64,000 nt of DNA from Myxococcales bacterium (GTDB lineage: Bacteria > Myxococcota_A > Polyangia > Polyangiales > Polyangiaceae). How positions within the stretch are numbered: position 1 is the first letter of the stretch; each line of letters begins with the position of its first letter. The stretch covers positions 124,001 through 188,000 of the forward strand of contig JADJKB010000008.1 in assembly GCA_016706225.1 (NCBI GenBank), read 5' to 3'. The notes below the pieces were generated by a model. That model was not told the DNA's origin, made no database searches, and was given only the letters and a program-made list of their open reading frames with translations. Of this stretch, positions 41,294-51,063 are shown piece after piece. The translations under genes and the position numbers were made by a program.

Positions 41294-42349
41294 ATGTCGG
41301 GACTTCAGATCATCGGCTCGGGCAAACACCTGCCCGGCCGCCCGTACACCAATCACGATCTGGCGCGGGTCATGGACACGTCGGACGCTTGGATCCGGCA
41401 GCGCACCGGCATCGGGCAGCGCCACTTCTGTCCCGAGGGGCTCGGGGTGTCGGATCTGGCCGTCGAGGCCTCGCGCCAGGCGCTCGAGAACGCGGGGCGT
41501 GCGCCGGAGGACGTCGACTACGTTCTGTTCAACACCATGACGCCAGACCACGTGTTCCCGGGGTCGGGGGTCATCCTGGCATCGAAGCTCGGCTGTCGAG
41601 GTGTGCCGGCGCTCGATCTGCGGCAGCAGTGCGCCGCCATGATCTACAGCTTTCAGCTCGCGGACGCGCTGCTCGCGAGCGGCGCCGCGCGGACGCTCTT
41701 GATCGTGGGCGCCGAGGCGCACGCCGGGTTCATGCCCTGGCGAGACTGGGACATCCTGGAGCGGGACACCGGCGCGCGTCCGTCGCAGGCGGACTTCGAG
41801 CGGGCCACACACCACCGCGCCCTGGCGATCATCTTCGGCGACGGTGCCGGCGCGCTGGTGGTCGAGCGCGGGCCCCGGGTGGACTCCGGGCTCTTGGGGA
41901 TCGATCTGCACGCCGACGGTCGCTTCGCCGATCGCTTGGCGATCCCCGCCGGCTTTCGCAGTCGTCCGTTCATTTCGGAAAAGACCGTGGCCGAAGACCT
42001 GTGGATCCCACGCATGGATGGGCGGGAGGTGTTCCGTCAGGCCGTGACGCTGTTGCCCAAGTCGGTCGCGCGGGCGTGTTCCAAGGCCGGAGTGAGCCTT
42101 CAACAGATCGACTGGTTCATTGCGCACCAGGCCAATGAGCGGATCAACGACGCGGTCCGGGAGCGGCTGGGGGTGCCGGCGGAGAAGGTGCCGTCCAACA
42201 TCGAGCGCTACGGCAACACCTCGACGGCGACCATCCCGATCTTGACCGACGAGATGCGCAGGGACGGTCGGCTACGCCCCGGCCAGCTCGTGTGTTTCCT
42301 GGCCCTCGGCGCCGGGCTCCACTGGGGCAGCGCCATCTGGCGAGCGTAG
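41294..42349 (+). CDS. 3-oxoacyl-ACP synthase III (FabH)-like beta-ketoacyl synthase
   Basis: 351 residues from ATG 41294. The Cys-His-Asn triad is present: Cys in LDLRQQCAAMIYSFQ, His in WFIAHQANERIN and Asn in RYGNTSTATIP. FabH condenses acyl-CoA with malonyl-ACP to start fatty-acid synthesis; relatives make secondary metabolites or long-chain hydrocarbons. An insert DWDILERDTGARPSQADFE makes it longer than E. coli FabH (317). It is isolated from other fab genes, so housekeeping FabH is not assured. The last 78 bases overlap hflX tail to tail. Confidence 0.82.
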   Translation: MSGLQIIGSGKHLPGRPYTNHDLARVMDTSDAWIRQRTGIGQRHFCPEGLGVSDLAVEASRQALENAGRAPEDVDYVLFNTMTPDHVFPGSGVILASKLGCRGVPALDLRQQCAAMIYSFQLADALLASGAARTLLIVGAEAHAGFMPWRDWDILERDTGARPSQADFERATHHRALAIIFGDGAGALVVERGPRVDSGLLGIDLHADGRFADRLAIPAGFRSRPFISEKTVAEDLWIPRMDGREVFRQAVTLLPKSVARACSKAGVSLQQIDWFIAHQANERINDAVRERLGVPAEKVPSNIERYGNTSTATIPILTDEMRRDGRLRPGQLVCFLALGAGLHWGSAIWRA

Positions 42350-43981
42350 CGGGATGCGCTCGGTGATGCGCTTGAGCAGCGTGATGGTGGTCGCCTTTTG
42401 CAGCGCGCAGATGGTCGTGGCGTTGGGGATGCGTTCGAACGGCTCGCGCTCCGCGACCGGCAGCTGGTCGACCTTGTTGTAGACGGTGAGGCGCGGCAAA
42501 GAGGAGAGCCCGAGCTCGTCGAGCAGCGCCGCGGTCGTGCGCTCGTGCTCTTCGTGCTCGGGATCGGACGCATCCACGACCTCGAGCACGAGATCCGCCT
42601 CGGCGGCCTCCTCGAAGGTCGCGCGAAATGCCGCGAACAAACCCTCGGGCATCTCGCGAATGAACCCCACCGTGTCGGTCAGCACGATGTTGCGACCATC
42701 GGGCAGGTGGAGCTGGCGTGCGCGGGTGTCGAGCGTGGCGAAGAGTTTGTTCTCGGCCAGCACGCCGGCATCGGTCAGCGTGTTGAGCAGCGTGCTCTTG
42801 CCCGCGTTCGTGTAACCCACGATGGCAACCACGGGGATGCCGCTGCGGGTGCGCTGGCGCCGGCGTTCGGCGCGTTTTTTCGACAGCTCGCCGAGCGCGC
42901 GCTCGAGCTGGTTCACGCGATCGCGGGCGCGGCGCCGGCCGATCTCGAGCTTGGTCTCGCCGGGACCGCGTCCGCCGATACCGCCGGTGAGCCGGCTGAG
43001 GGAGTCGTCCTTCAGCCCCAGGCGAGGCAGAGCGTATTTCAGCTGCGCCAGCTCGACTTGTAGCTTGCCGTCTCGGGTCTCGGCCCTTTGCGCGAAGATG
43101 TCGAGGATCAGCTGACTGCGGTCGATGACCTTCAGATCCGTCTGCATGCTGATGCCGTGGGCCTGCGCGGCCGACAGGTTCAAGTCGAAGATCAACGTCT
43201 CGACCTCGAGCTCGATGGCGCGCATCACGACGTCCTCGAGCTTGCCGCGGCCGAGCACCAGCTTTGGATCCACGCGATCGCGCAGCTGGATCACCTTGTC
43301 GACGACCTGCACACCGGCGGTCTCGGCCAGGCTCGAGAGCTCCGACAAACGAGACGCCGCGCGGTGCTGGGCGCCGGGCGTGCGTTTTTCGCCGACGTGG
43401 ACCAAGATCGCGCGGCCGTCCTTGGCGCCGACCTCGCGCAGGCGAGCCGAGCTCTGGAACTCGCGCTCGAGCGCCGCGATCAGCTCGCCGAAATTCGGCT
43501 GCGGTGTGCCCCACGCAACGGGCGCCTCCACTTGATACGGCGTGCCGCTGCCGGCGTGCATGGGCACGTTGTAGGCCCAGGTCATGCTACGCGGCTCCCC
43601 GCCCGGGCTGAGCAACACGGCCGCGATGAGATCGAGGCGCAGGCGCGTGAGGTCGACCAGATCGTCGCGCGTCAGCGGTTCGTTGAACAGGTGCGTGTGC
43701 ACCAGCCTGAGCGCGCGGAAGCGCCCTTCGGCGGCCCGGAGGCGGCCGATGTCGGGCAGCATGAGGCCCGTCGGGCTGCCGACGACCACGTAGTCGATCT
43801 GTCCGGAGCGGTGCACCAACGCACCGACCTGGCGTTGACTCTCGCGCGAGGCCTCGGCGAGCGAGCGCACGAGCTCCGGCGTGGCGATCTTGTCGAGCGG
43901 GACACGGCGACGGTAGACGCGCTCGAGCGCACGGAGAGCGCTCGGGGGCAGGCCCGAGGTATTTCCGTAGACTTCCGTCAT
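42272..43981 (-). CDS. hflX: Ribosome-associated GTPase HflX
   Basis: 569 residues from ATG 43981. The N-terminal 190 residues form an extension (QIDYVVVGSPTGLMLPDIGR, LVHTHLFNEPLT) found in some HflX proteins. The HflX domain follows with VDPKLVLGRGKLEDVV, LNLSAAQ, GIGGRGPGETKLEIGRRR, a coiled-coil, then the GTPase: GYTNAGKSTLLN (G1), DTVGFIREMP (G3), NKVDQLP (G4). HflX splits stalled ribosomes under stress. Length above E. coli HflX (426) is explained by the N-terminal part. Confidence 0.93.
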   Translation of the reverse strand: MTEVYGNTSGLPPSALRALERVYRRRVPLDKIATPELVRSLAEASRESQRQVGALVHRSGQIDYVVVGSPTGLMLPDIGRLRAAEGRFRALRLVHTHLFNEPLTRDDLVDLTRLRLDLIAAVLLSPGGEPRSMTWAYNVPMHAGSGTPYQVEAPVAWGTPQPNFGELIAALEREFQSSARLREVGAKDGRAILVHVGEKRTPGAQHRAASRLSELSSLAETAGVQVVDKVIQLRDRVDPKLVLGRGKLEDVVMRAIELEVETLIFDLNLSAAQAHGISMQTDLKVIDRSQLILDIFAQRAETRDGKLQVELAQLKYALPRLGLKDDSLSRLTGGIGGRGPGETKLEIGRRRARDRVNQLERALGELSKKRAERRRQRTRSGIPVVAIVGYTNAGKSTLLNTLTDAGVLAENKLFATLDTRARQLHLPDGRNIVLTDTVGFIREMPEGLFAAFRATFEEAAEADLVLEVVDASDPEHEEHERTTAALLDELGLSSLPRLTVYNKVDQLPVAEREPFERIPNATTICALQKATTITLLKRITERIPLRSPDGAAPVEPGAEGQETHELAGA

Positions 43982-44062
43982 CCGCCTCGCGAGGAGCGTG
44001 TCGAGGATAGCATCAAGCGGGGCACCCCGCCGGAGCGCCGCTCTTGCTATCTTGCCCGGGCG

Positions 44063-45016
44063 ATGGCCCGCCTCACGCCGCTGGATCTGCCGGACGCCCG
44101 TGTGCTCGGGGCCGCGTTCGGCCTCGACGTGGCGGGCGTTGCGCCCGTCAGCGGCGGCAGCGTCAATTCGAACTTCTGCCTGGAGCTCGCGGACGGTCGC
44201 CGCGTGTTTCTCAGGATCTACGAGGAGCAAGACCGAGCGGGCGCCGTCCGCGAGCTGTCACGGCTGGGGGCGCTCGCGCGCCATGGGGTGCCGACGCCGG
44301 AGCCGCTGATGGGGACGGACGGCGAGCGCGTCGCTGCGTACCGCGCGAAACCCGTGGCGATGTTTCCGTGGGTGGACGGCGAGATCGTGTGCCAGGCACG
44401 TGTGCGGTCGGCGCACGCGCGGGCCGTGGGCGGCGCGCTCGCGGGCGTGCACCTGGCCGCAGCGAGGGCAGACGACGAGGGTCGGTTCACCGTTGCCGAT
44501 CTGCAAGCGCGTTTGAGCCGCGTGCGCGAGGTGTCGAGCGACTGGGGTCGAGTGGCCGACGACCTGTCGGAGCGGCTCTCGACGTACACATCCCGGCGCG
44601 ACCCCGAGCTACCCGCGGGGCTCATTCACGGAGATCTTTTCCGCGACAACGTGCTGTGGCGGGGCGAAACCATCGCCGCGTTGATCGATTTCGAGAGCGC
44701 ATCTCGCGGGCCGTTCGTCTACGATCTGATGGTCTGTGTGCACGCCTGGTGTTTCGGCGACCATTTCGTGCCCGAGCTCGTCGAGGCCGCACTCGCGGGT
44801 TATCACGCGGTGCGTCGTCTCTCGCCGGCGGAGCAGGGCGCCCTCGAAGTCGAGGCAGCGCTCGGCGCTCTGCGCTTCGCGATCACCCGCATCACCGACT
44901 ATTCTTTGCGGGCGGAAGCGGGGCAGCCGCCGTTGCGGGACTACCGACGTTTTCTGCAGCGTTTGGCCGAGATCGAGGCCGGCGTGCTGGTCTCGGCCCG
45001 ACACGTCTTCGGTTGA
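44063..45016 (+). CDS. thrB: Homoserine kinase type II (ThrB, aminoglycoside-phosphotransferase fold)
   Basis: 317 residues from ATG 44063. Typical motifs: VNSNFCLELADGRRVFLRIYEEQ (nucleotide-binding strand with Lys replaced by Arg-rich text, as in this family), GALARHGVPTPEPL, LIHGDLFRDNVLW (catalytic loop) and LIDFESASRGPFVYDL. Phosphorylates homoserine in threonine synthesis. Related APH-fold kinases act on other small molecules, but HGDLFRDNVLW with IDFESA is characteristic of ThrB. Divergent from hflX. Confidence 0.85.
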   Translation: MARLTPLDLPDARVLGAAFGLDVAGVAPVSGGSVNSNFCLELADGRRVFLRIYEEQDRAGAVRELSRLGALARHGVPTPEPLMGTDGERVAAYRAKPVAMFPWVDGEIVCQARVRSAHARAVGGALAGVHLAAARADDEGRFTVADLQARLSRVREVSSDWGRVADDLSERLSTYTSRRDPELPAGLIHGDLFRDNVLWRGETIAALIDFESASRGPFVYDLMVCVHAWCFGDHFVPELVEAALAGYHAVRRLSPAEQGALEVEAALGALRFAITRITDYSLRAEAGQPPLRDYRRFLQRLAEIEAGVLVSARHVFG

Positions 45017-45086
45017 GCCCGGGCTGGCGGGCGATTGCGCAGCCCCGATCCCGACGCTACGTTGCGGGAAACCAGAGGAGCACCGA

Positions 45087-45983
45087 TTGGCCCGCGTCGA
45101 AGCGCTCGATTTCCAAAAGTTCGTCAACGACAGGAAACAAGGCCAACCGGGGGCAAGCTCGGGGGAAGAGTCCCACGCTTATGCCTACGCCTGGGATCGC
45201 AAGACCCGCGCGGCTTTCGAGAGCATGAAACCCGTGGAGCTGGCGGTCGCCGCCGGCGTGCGGATGTTCAAGCACATCGGCAAGGCGGAGCTGCTCGGGC
45301 ACGCGGTCAAGGTTGGCCCGCGGCAATTTCCGCGGGTTCAGTCGCTGGCCGAGCGCTGCGGCGAGACCCTCGGCGTCGCAACGCCGACCTTGTACGTCGT
45401 CAACAACCCGCACCTGAACGCGGCGACGTACGGCACCAACGACGACTCGTTCATCATGATCCACTCGGGGCTCGTGGATCACCTCTCGGACCCGGAACTG
45501 ATGAGTGTGATCGGCCACGAGTGCGGGCACATTCACAACAATCACGTGGTCTATCTGACCACGCTGCACATGCTCACGCGCATGGCTTCCATCTTCGTGC
45601 GCTACATCAGTCTGCCGGCGGTGCTCGCTCTCCGAGCCTGGTCCCGTCGCGCGGAGATCACGTGTGATCGCGCGGGTGCTCTGTGTGCGCGGGATCTCGA
45701 CGTGGCCTCGCGCGCGTTGACCAAGCTCGCGCTGGGCTCCCAGAAGCTGTATCAGGAGCTGAACATCGAGGCCTTTCTGGAGCAGCACGAGGAAGCCCAG
45801 GGCAGCGTCGGGCGGTTCAGCGAGGTGTTTGCGACGCACCCCTGGTTGCCGAAACGTGTGCTGGCCCTGCGCCTGTTTGGTGAGAGCTCGCTGTTCCGTC
45901 AGCACGTGGGGGCGGGTGACGACGGCCTCGGCATGTCGGACGTCGATGAGCGGGTCCATGAAATCGTGAAGGTCCTCGGCTGA
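45087..45983 (+). CDS. M48-family zinc metallopeptidase
   Basis: 298 residues from TTG 45087; this start is favoured because GAGGAG lies about seven bases upstream, while any longer reading would overlap thrB. The zinc motif is VIGHECGHIHNNH (HExxH), preceded by NAATYGTNDDSFIMIHSGLVD, with the third ligand likely in RRAEITCDRAGALC (ExxxD). One or two hydrophobic helices follow the HExxH motif. Members process or degrade membrane and envelope proteins. No signal peptide is seen. Confidence 0.88.
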   Translation: MARVEALDFQKFVNDRKQGQPGASSGEESHAYAYAWDRKTRAAFESMKPVELAVAAGVRMFKHIGKAELLGHAVKVGPRQFPRVQSLAERCGETLGVATPTLYVVNNPHLNAATYGTNDDSFIMIHSGLVDHLSDPELMSVIGHECGHIHNNHVVYLTTLHMLTRMASIFVRYISLPAVLALRAWSRRAEITCDRAGALCARDLDVASRALTKLALGSQKLYQELNIEAFLEQHEEAQGSVGRFSEVFATHPWLPKRVLALRLFGESSLFRQHVGAGDDGLGMSDVDERVHEIVKVLG

Positions 45984-46128
45984 AGGTCGAGGGTAGGGGC
46001 GGCGCAAACCGGGCCGTTCCTGCACACGAGCCGGGCCCCTGCGCTGGAGCCGCGGGCGCTTTGGGCGCTCGAAAATTGCTCGCGCACTCGTGGCTGGCCG
46101 TCGGGCAGCCAATGGCTACTATGCCCGG

Positions 46129-47877
46129 ATGCTGGAAGCCTTCCGCGAGCGAAAGCTCGAGGTCATCGAAGCACTGGGGAACCTGTCCGACGTCGCCCGG
46201 GCGGTCGGCGCTGCGTCATTGGCAGCGCGGGTCGACACCGATCTGGTGAAGAAGCTGGAGCGCGACCGCTTCCACCTGGTGGTGGTCGGTGAGTTCAACC
46301 ACGGCAAGAGCACGTTCGTGAATGCGCTGCTCGGCGAGTCGGTGCTGCCGGTCGGAGTGACCCCGACCACGGCGGTGATTCACCACATCGTCTGGGGTGA
46401 TACCCCGAGCTCGAAGGTCGTGCTCGAGTCGGGAGACGAGGCGCCGCTGCCGTTCGAGGACGTACGCACCTTCGCCACTGGCGGAGCCCGCTCAGCCGAG
46501 GCGGTGAGCTACGTCGAGGTGGCGTACCCAGCGGAGCTGCTCAGGGAGCGCATCGTGCTGGTCGACACACCCGGAGTGAATGACCTCTCGCTCACCCGGG
46601 CGGAGATCACCTACGGCTACATCCCGCGTTCGGACGCGGTGCTGTTCGTGCTCGACGCCGGGCAGCCGGTGAAAGAGAGCGAGCGTCAGTTCCTCGAACA
46701 TCAGCTGATCGGCAAGTCCCGCGACAAGATCGTGTTCGTCGTGGCCAAGAGTGACATCTGGTCGGAGGCGGAGCGGGAGGAAGCCTTGGGTTACGTCCGC
46801 AATCGTCTGGGTGCTCTGGTGGAAGCGCCGCCGGTATTTGCTGTCAGCGCCCAGGCTGCGCTGGCAGGGCGCAAGGACCAGAGCGGGATCGACGAGCTGG
46901 TCGCACACCTGACGCATTTCCTGGCCGAGGAGCGCGGTCGCATCTTGCTCACCAACGCCCTGGGTGAGGGGCGCGCGGCCGCCGGCGTGCTCGGCCGCGG
47001 CGTGGATGCCCGGCGGCGCGCGGCGGCGATGAGTGATGAGCAGCTGGCACGGCGGCTCGAGCTTCTGGAGTCCGATCTGGCCGGGCACTCCGACACCATC
47101 GAGTCGCGGCGGCTGGCGATCCGAGAAGAAGCCGGCGCCATCAAGGCCTGGGCGCGCCGCGATCTGGATCGTTTCTGCGACGACGTCATCCGGCAGCTGC
47201 CGCAGATCTTGGAGCAGTCTCGCGGTGAAGATCTGAAACTACACCTCGGGCCGTTCTTCGAGCAGTCGTTCCGGGAGTGGGCCGAGGCGGAGACTCAAGA
47301 GATCGCGCGGGCGCTCGAGAAGCTCGCGGAGCGCATGGTGGCCCTCGTGAAGGACGATGCCCATGACGTTGGCACACGCGTCAGCGGCGCGATGGGCGCC
47401 GATCTCAAGGCGCCACCCATCGAGGTCGATCGGTTCGCGTACGACGTGGGGATCTTCGCCGTCCTGAGCCTCGGCATGGGAGTGATCTTCGCAAACGCCC
47501 TGCTCGGTGGCCTGCTGCTCGCGGCAGCGCCGGCCCTCGCGCTCTGGAATCGCGGGCGCACCGAGGCGGAAATCAAGAAGCGGGCGCTCGAGCTGGGCCC
47601 GCTCGTGCTGCGCGAAGCCGCGGCCAAGGTCGGTCCCAAGATCGACGAGATGGTGGACGAGTTTGCGGTCAGGCTGGACGAGTGGGTCGTGACGGCGGGG
47701 CAGGAGCTGCACCGCGAGATCATCGAGGTGCTCGCGGCGGTCTCGGCCGAACGCAAGGCTGGGGAGCCGGATCGCGACGCGGAGCTCGCCTGCTGTGATC
47801 GCGAGGCGGCGCGGTTGGCGGAGGCGAGCGAGCGGCTCGAGCTGTTGACCCGGAAGCTGGCAGGAGCCCAGGCGTGA
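46129..47877 (+). CDS. Dynamin-family bacterial GTPase
   Basis: About 582 residues from ATG 46129 (an in-frame GTG at 46090 is an alternative). G1 GEFNHGKST (about 54-62), switch Thr in VGVTPTTAVIHH, G3 VDTPGVND, G4 VAKSDIW. Long helical stalk regions flank a two-helix hydrophobic segment near residues 435-470 (VGIFAVLSLGMGVIFANALL and after), as in bacterial dynamin-like proteins that remodel or repair membranes. The stop overlaps the argH start by four bases (GTGA). Confidence 0.88.
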   Translation: MLEAFRERKLEVIEALGNLSDVARAVGAASLAARVDTDLVKKLERDRFHLVVVGEFNHGKSTFVNALLGESVLPVGVTPTTAVIHHIVWGDTPSSKVVLESGDEAPLPFEDVRTFATGGARSAEAVSYVEVAYPAELLRERIVLVDTPGVNDLSLTRAEITYGYIPRSDAVLFVLDAGQPVKESERQFLEHQLIGKSRDKIVFVVAKSDIWSEAEREEALGYVRNRLGALVEAPPVFAVSAQAALAGRKDQSGIDELVAHLTHFLAEERGRILLTNALGEGRAAAGVLGRGVDARRRAAAMSDEQLARRLELLESDLAGHSDTIESRRLAIREEAGAIKAWARRDLDRFCDDVIRQLPQILEQSRGEDLKLHLGPFFEQSFREWAEAETQEIARALEKLAERMVALVKDDAHDVGTRVSGAMGADLKAPPIEVDRFAYDVGIFAVLSLGMGVIFANALLGGLLLAAAPALALWNRGRTEAEIKKRALELGPLVLREAAAKVGPKIDEMVDEFAVRLDEWVVTAGQELHREIIEVLAAVSAERKAGEPDRDAELACCDREAARLAEASERLELLTRKLAGAQA

Positions 47878-49253
47878 CCGTCGCTCGTGGTGGGCGCCTG
47901 GGCGCGGCGGTCGATGCGGCAATGGAAGCGCTGAACACCAGCGTGGACGTGGATTCGGCCCTGTGGCGTGAGGACATTCAGGGTTCGCTCGCCCACGCGA
48001 GAGGGCTTGGGCGCGCGGGTGTGCTCTCGGACGCCGAAGTGCTCGAGCTGTCACGGGGGCTCGAGCAGATCACGGGAGAGATCGAGCGGGGAGAGCTCGT
48101 GTGGGACCGCGCCAAGGAGGATGTTCACATGAACATCGAGGCGCGCCTGACGGCGATCTGCGGTCCGGTGGGCGGTAAGTTGCACACCGCCCGCTCGCGC
48201 AACGATCAGGTCGCGACCGATCTGCGGCTCTACGCCAGGCGCCGCGCAAACGAGGCGCTCGACGCACTCGACGATTTGGGGAGAGCCATCGTCGACAAGG
48301 CCGCGGACGAGATCGATACGCTGATGCCCGCCTACACGCATCTGCAGCGCGCGCAGCCGAGTCGTCTGTCGCATCACTTGATGGCGTGGCAAGAGATGCT
48401 GTGGCGCGATCGCGGCAGAATCGCCGATGCGCTCGTGCGGCTCGATGAGTGCCCGCTCGGGGCCGGCGCCGTCGCGGGCACGGGTTTTCCCCTCGACCGC
48501 GAGGCGACGGCCCGCGAGCTCGGCTTTCGGCAGGCCACCAGGAACAGCATCGACGCCACGGGCAGCCGTGACTTCTTGATGGAGCTCGGCGCTGCTCTGG
48601 CCATCCTGGGTGTGCACCTGTCGCGCATCGGAGAAGAGATCGTGCTCTGGTCGAGCCAGGAGTTCGGGTTCATCAGCTTGAGCGACCAGTTCTCCACCAG
48701 CTCGAGCATGATGCCGCAGAAGAAGAACCCCGACGTGGCAGAGCTGGTGCGCGGCAAGGCTGCGCTCCTGATCGGAAGTGTGACGGCGCTGCTGGTCCTG
48801 GAGAAGAGCCTGTTCTTCGGCTACGGGCGCGATCTGCAGGAGGACAAACGCCCGATCTTCGACGCCTTCGACAACGCCATCGTCAGCGTCGCCGCTCTGA
48901 CCGGTGCGATCGCGACGGCCAGCTTCAATCGTGAGCGCATGCGGGACGCCCTCGGTGGCGGCCACGTGTGTGCGACGGACGTGGCGGACTTTCTCGTCAG
49001 TCACGCGGGGCTGCCGTTCCGGGAGGCGCATCACATCGTGGGCGCCATCGTGCGGACCGCGGAGGCGCGAGGTGTGCAGATCGGCGAGCTTTCGCCCGAG
49101 GAGCTGGGCGCGGCCCACGCGGCGCTCGGAACCGACGCGGTGCGCTCGGCGCTCGATCCCGCGCTGGCCGTGGAGCGACGCAACGTGCTCGGCGGGCCGG
49201 CCAAGGCCCGGGTGCTCGAAGCGATCAGCGCCGCCCGCGAGAGCTGGGGCTGA
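47874..49253 (+). CDS. argH: Argininosuccinate lyase
   Basis: 459 residues, normal length. Last step of arginine synthesis: argininosuccinate to arginine and fumarate. Signatures: LNTSVDVDSALWREDIQGSLAH, DVHMNIEARL, LHTARSRNDQVATDLRL, THLQRAQPS and the lyase loop SSSMMPQKKNPDVAEL. GTG start inside the end of the dynamin-like gene suggests coupled translation. Overlaps the following convergent gene by 29 bases. No other arg genes nearby. Confidence 0.95.
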   Translation: MTVARGGRLGAAVDAAMEALNTSVDVDSALWREDIQGSLAHARGLGRAGVLSDAEVLELSRGLEQITGEIERGELVWDRAKEDVHMNIEARLTAICGPVGGKLHTARSRNDQVATDLRLYARRRANEALDALDDLGRAIVDKAADEIDTLMPAYTHLQRAQPSRLSHHLMAWQEMLWRDRGRIADALVRLDECPLGAGAVAGTGFPLDREATARELGFRQATRNSIDATGSRDFLMELGAALAILGVHLSRIGEEIVLWSSQEFGFISLSDQFSTSSSMMPQKKNPDVAELVRGKAALLIGSVTALLVLEKSLFFGYGRDLQEDKRPIFDAFDNAIVSVAALTGAIATASFNRERMRDALGGGHVCATDVADFLVSHAGLPFREAHHIVGAIVRTAEARGVQIGELSPEELGAAHAALGTDAVRSALDPALAVERRNVLGGPAKARVLEAISAARESWG

Positions 49254-50256
49254 AGCTGGCGTTCTGCTTCGGACCGTAGAACTCGAAGCGGGTGTTGCCG
49301 GGCGCGCGCTCGTCGAACGCGCCGGCTTGCCAGAGCACGCCGGTGGTCAACACGGCGGCCCCAGCGCCCACCAGCATCCAGCTCGCCCAGGCTGGAAAGC
49401 CTGGCTCCGGTGCGGGCTGAGGTGGCCCCGAGTAGACCGCGCCGTAGTGGTGTTTCCAGATGACGAGCGGGCCGCAGACGTTGTCGTGACAGGTGGCGAT
49501 CTCGATTCCACCCGACGCGCTCGGTCGTGCGACCGCCCAGGCCGGACAGCGAACGTGGCTCGGCACGGAGAGCTTCTTCGCGCCGAGCCGGGTGCCTTCG
49601 AAGTCGTCCAGGCTGCACGGCAAGGGCGGTGGGACCGGCAGGGACAGTGCGCCAGGTTTTTCGATCGCGATCCAACCGGCCCACGCGAGGCGCCCGCGCT
49701 GCACGACGCGCACGTGATGCTCCCCCGCCCGGATCTGGAAGCGTTGCCGAACGCGTCTGCCATCGACGTGTACCTCGGCCGCCGCTTGCGCGCCGGGCAG
49801 CGTGACGGTCACGAGCTCGGGCGGGGTCGTGGTTGCGCCCGTTGTCTCGCCAAAGGCTGGTGCGCGCGGACCTTCGAGGGCAGTGGCCCTGCTGACGAAC
49901 GCCTGCTCAGCGGTCGGGTCCGTGCGTGCGGCTACCTGGCCTTGCACGTTCAGCGCTTCCGCCATGAGCCAGGCCGACTGAGGTAGCTCCGGGTGGGCGC
50001 GCAGTGTGCGGTCGACCTCGGCGAGCCGCTCGCGGGCCGCTGCGTCGTCGAGGGAGGCCGCGGCGAGCCGCGCTTGATCGAGCAGCTCTTCGAGCTTCGA
50101 GGCCACGCTGTCGTCGTAACGGGCGCCCTCCTCCCGGTCGGGTGCCGGGGCCGAGAGGGAGGTCAGCCGCGCGCGCGCCCACGAGTCGAGGTCGGGCGTG
50201 TGGTCCGCCTGCTGGGCGGTGGCTCCGAGCCAGAGCAGCACCAGCGTGTGGCTCAT
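49225..50256 (-). CDS. Membrane protein with PEGA-like segment, unknown function
   Basis: 343 residues from ATG 50256. A signal peptide (SHTLVLLWLGATA) leads to a helical region (about 20-120) and then PEGA-like text AAEVHVDGRRVRQRFQIRAGEHHVRV (a surface domain common in myxobacteria). A Cys-containing domain follows (VRCPAWAV, IATCHDNVCGPLVIW), and a late TM helix (WASWMLVGAGAAVLTTGVLW). It opposes the MglA-like operon across a 78-base gap. Function unknown. Confidence 0.6.
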   Translation of the reverse strand: MSHTLVLLWLGATAQQADHTPDLDSWARARLTSLSAPAPDREEGARYDDSVASKLEELLDQARLAAASLDDAAARERLAEVDRTLRAHPELPQSAWLMAEALNVQGQVAARTDPTAEQAFVSRATALEGPRAPAFGETTGATTTPPELVTVTLPGAQAAAEVHVDGRRVRQRFQIRAGEHHVRVVQRGRLAWAGWIAIEKPGALSLPVPPPLPCSLDDFEGTRLGAKKLSVPSHVRCPAWAVARPSASGGIEIATCHDNVCGPLVIWKHHYGAVYSGPPQPAPEPGFPAWASWMLVGAGAAVLTTGVLWQAGAFDERAPGNTRFEFYGPKQNASFSPSSRGRR

Positions 50257-50334
50257 GCTGTGGCCCCGGATCTCCCGAGGCAATTCTCGGGTGTCCTAAG
50301 ATGAAGCGCTGCGCTAGAGTCCATCTCCCGCGCC

Positions 50335-51063
50335 ATGCAGCTTGATTTCGCCGCTCGTGAGCTCACGATCAAGCTCGTCTACTACGGCCCGGCCCTGAGC
50401 GGAAAGACGACGAACCTCCAGGCGCTCCACGCCGCGGCAGATCCCTCGATTACCGGCCGGCTCATGACCCTGGAGACCCGCGACGACCGTACGCTGTTTT
50501 TCGATCTCTTGCCCCTGAGCTTCAAGGACAAGGGCGGCCTCTCGGTCCGGCTCAAGGTGTTCACCGTGCCCGGGCAGGTGATCCACGGCTCGACCCGGCG
50601 CCTGGTCCTGCAGGGCGCCGACGGCATCGCGTTCATCGCCGATTCGCAGGTGGCCGAGACCGAGAACAACGCAACGGCGTTCGTCGACTTGAAAGAGAAC
50701 CTCAAGTCTTACGGCCTCACGCTCAAGCAGATCCCGCTGATCATTCAGTTCAACAAACGCGATCTGCCCGCGGTGCGCAGCGACGAAGAGATCGCATCGC
50801 TCGCGGCTCAGGGTCGTGAACCCGTATACCTGGCGGTGGCGACTCGGGGCGGCGGTGTGGTCGAGAGCTTCATGGGGTTGCTCTACCTGACCTGGAACGC
50901 CCTCGACGCGGAGCACGACCTGAACCGCAAGTTCGGCTTCGACGCCCAGGCGTTCCTCGAGTCCGTGGCAGCTCGTCTCGGTAACGATCGTCCCTTCTCT
51001 GAGGTGCTCGGCGCTTGTGTCGGTGGCGCCCTCGAGGTGTTGCGTCCGGAGGTCGAGCCATGA
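50335..51063 (+). CDS. MglA-type small GTPase
   Basis: 242 residues. G1 YYGPALSGKTTN (16-27), LKVFTVPGQV (G3 region with the Pro-Gly-Gln pattern of MglA), QFNKRDLP (G4) and the LTIKLVYYGP opening are all typical of the MglA/gliding-GTPase family that sets cell polarity and motility in myxobacteria. It is longer than MglA (195), with a C-terminal extension of about 45 residues. The stop overlaps the next start (ATGA), tying it to a histidine kinase. Confidence 0.9.
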   Translation: MQLDFAARELTIKLVYYGPALSGKTTNLQALHAAADPSITGRLMTLETRDDRTLFFDLLPLSFKDKGGLSVRLKVFTVPGQVIHGSTRRLVLQGADGIAFIADSQVAETENNATAFVDLKENLKSYGLTLKQIPLIIQFNKRDLPAVRSDEEIASLAAQGREPVYLAVATRGGGVVESFMGLLYLTWNALDAEHDLNRKFGFDAQAFLESVAARLGNDRPFSEVLGACVGGALEVLRPEVEP

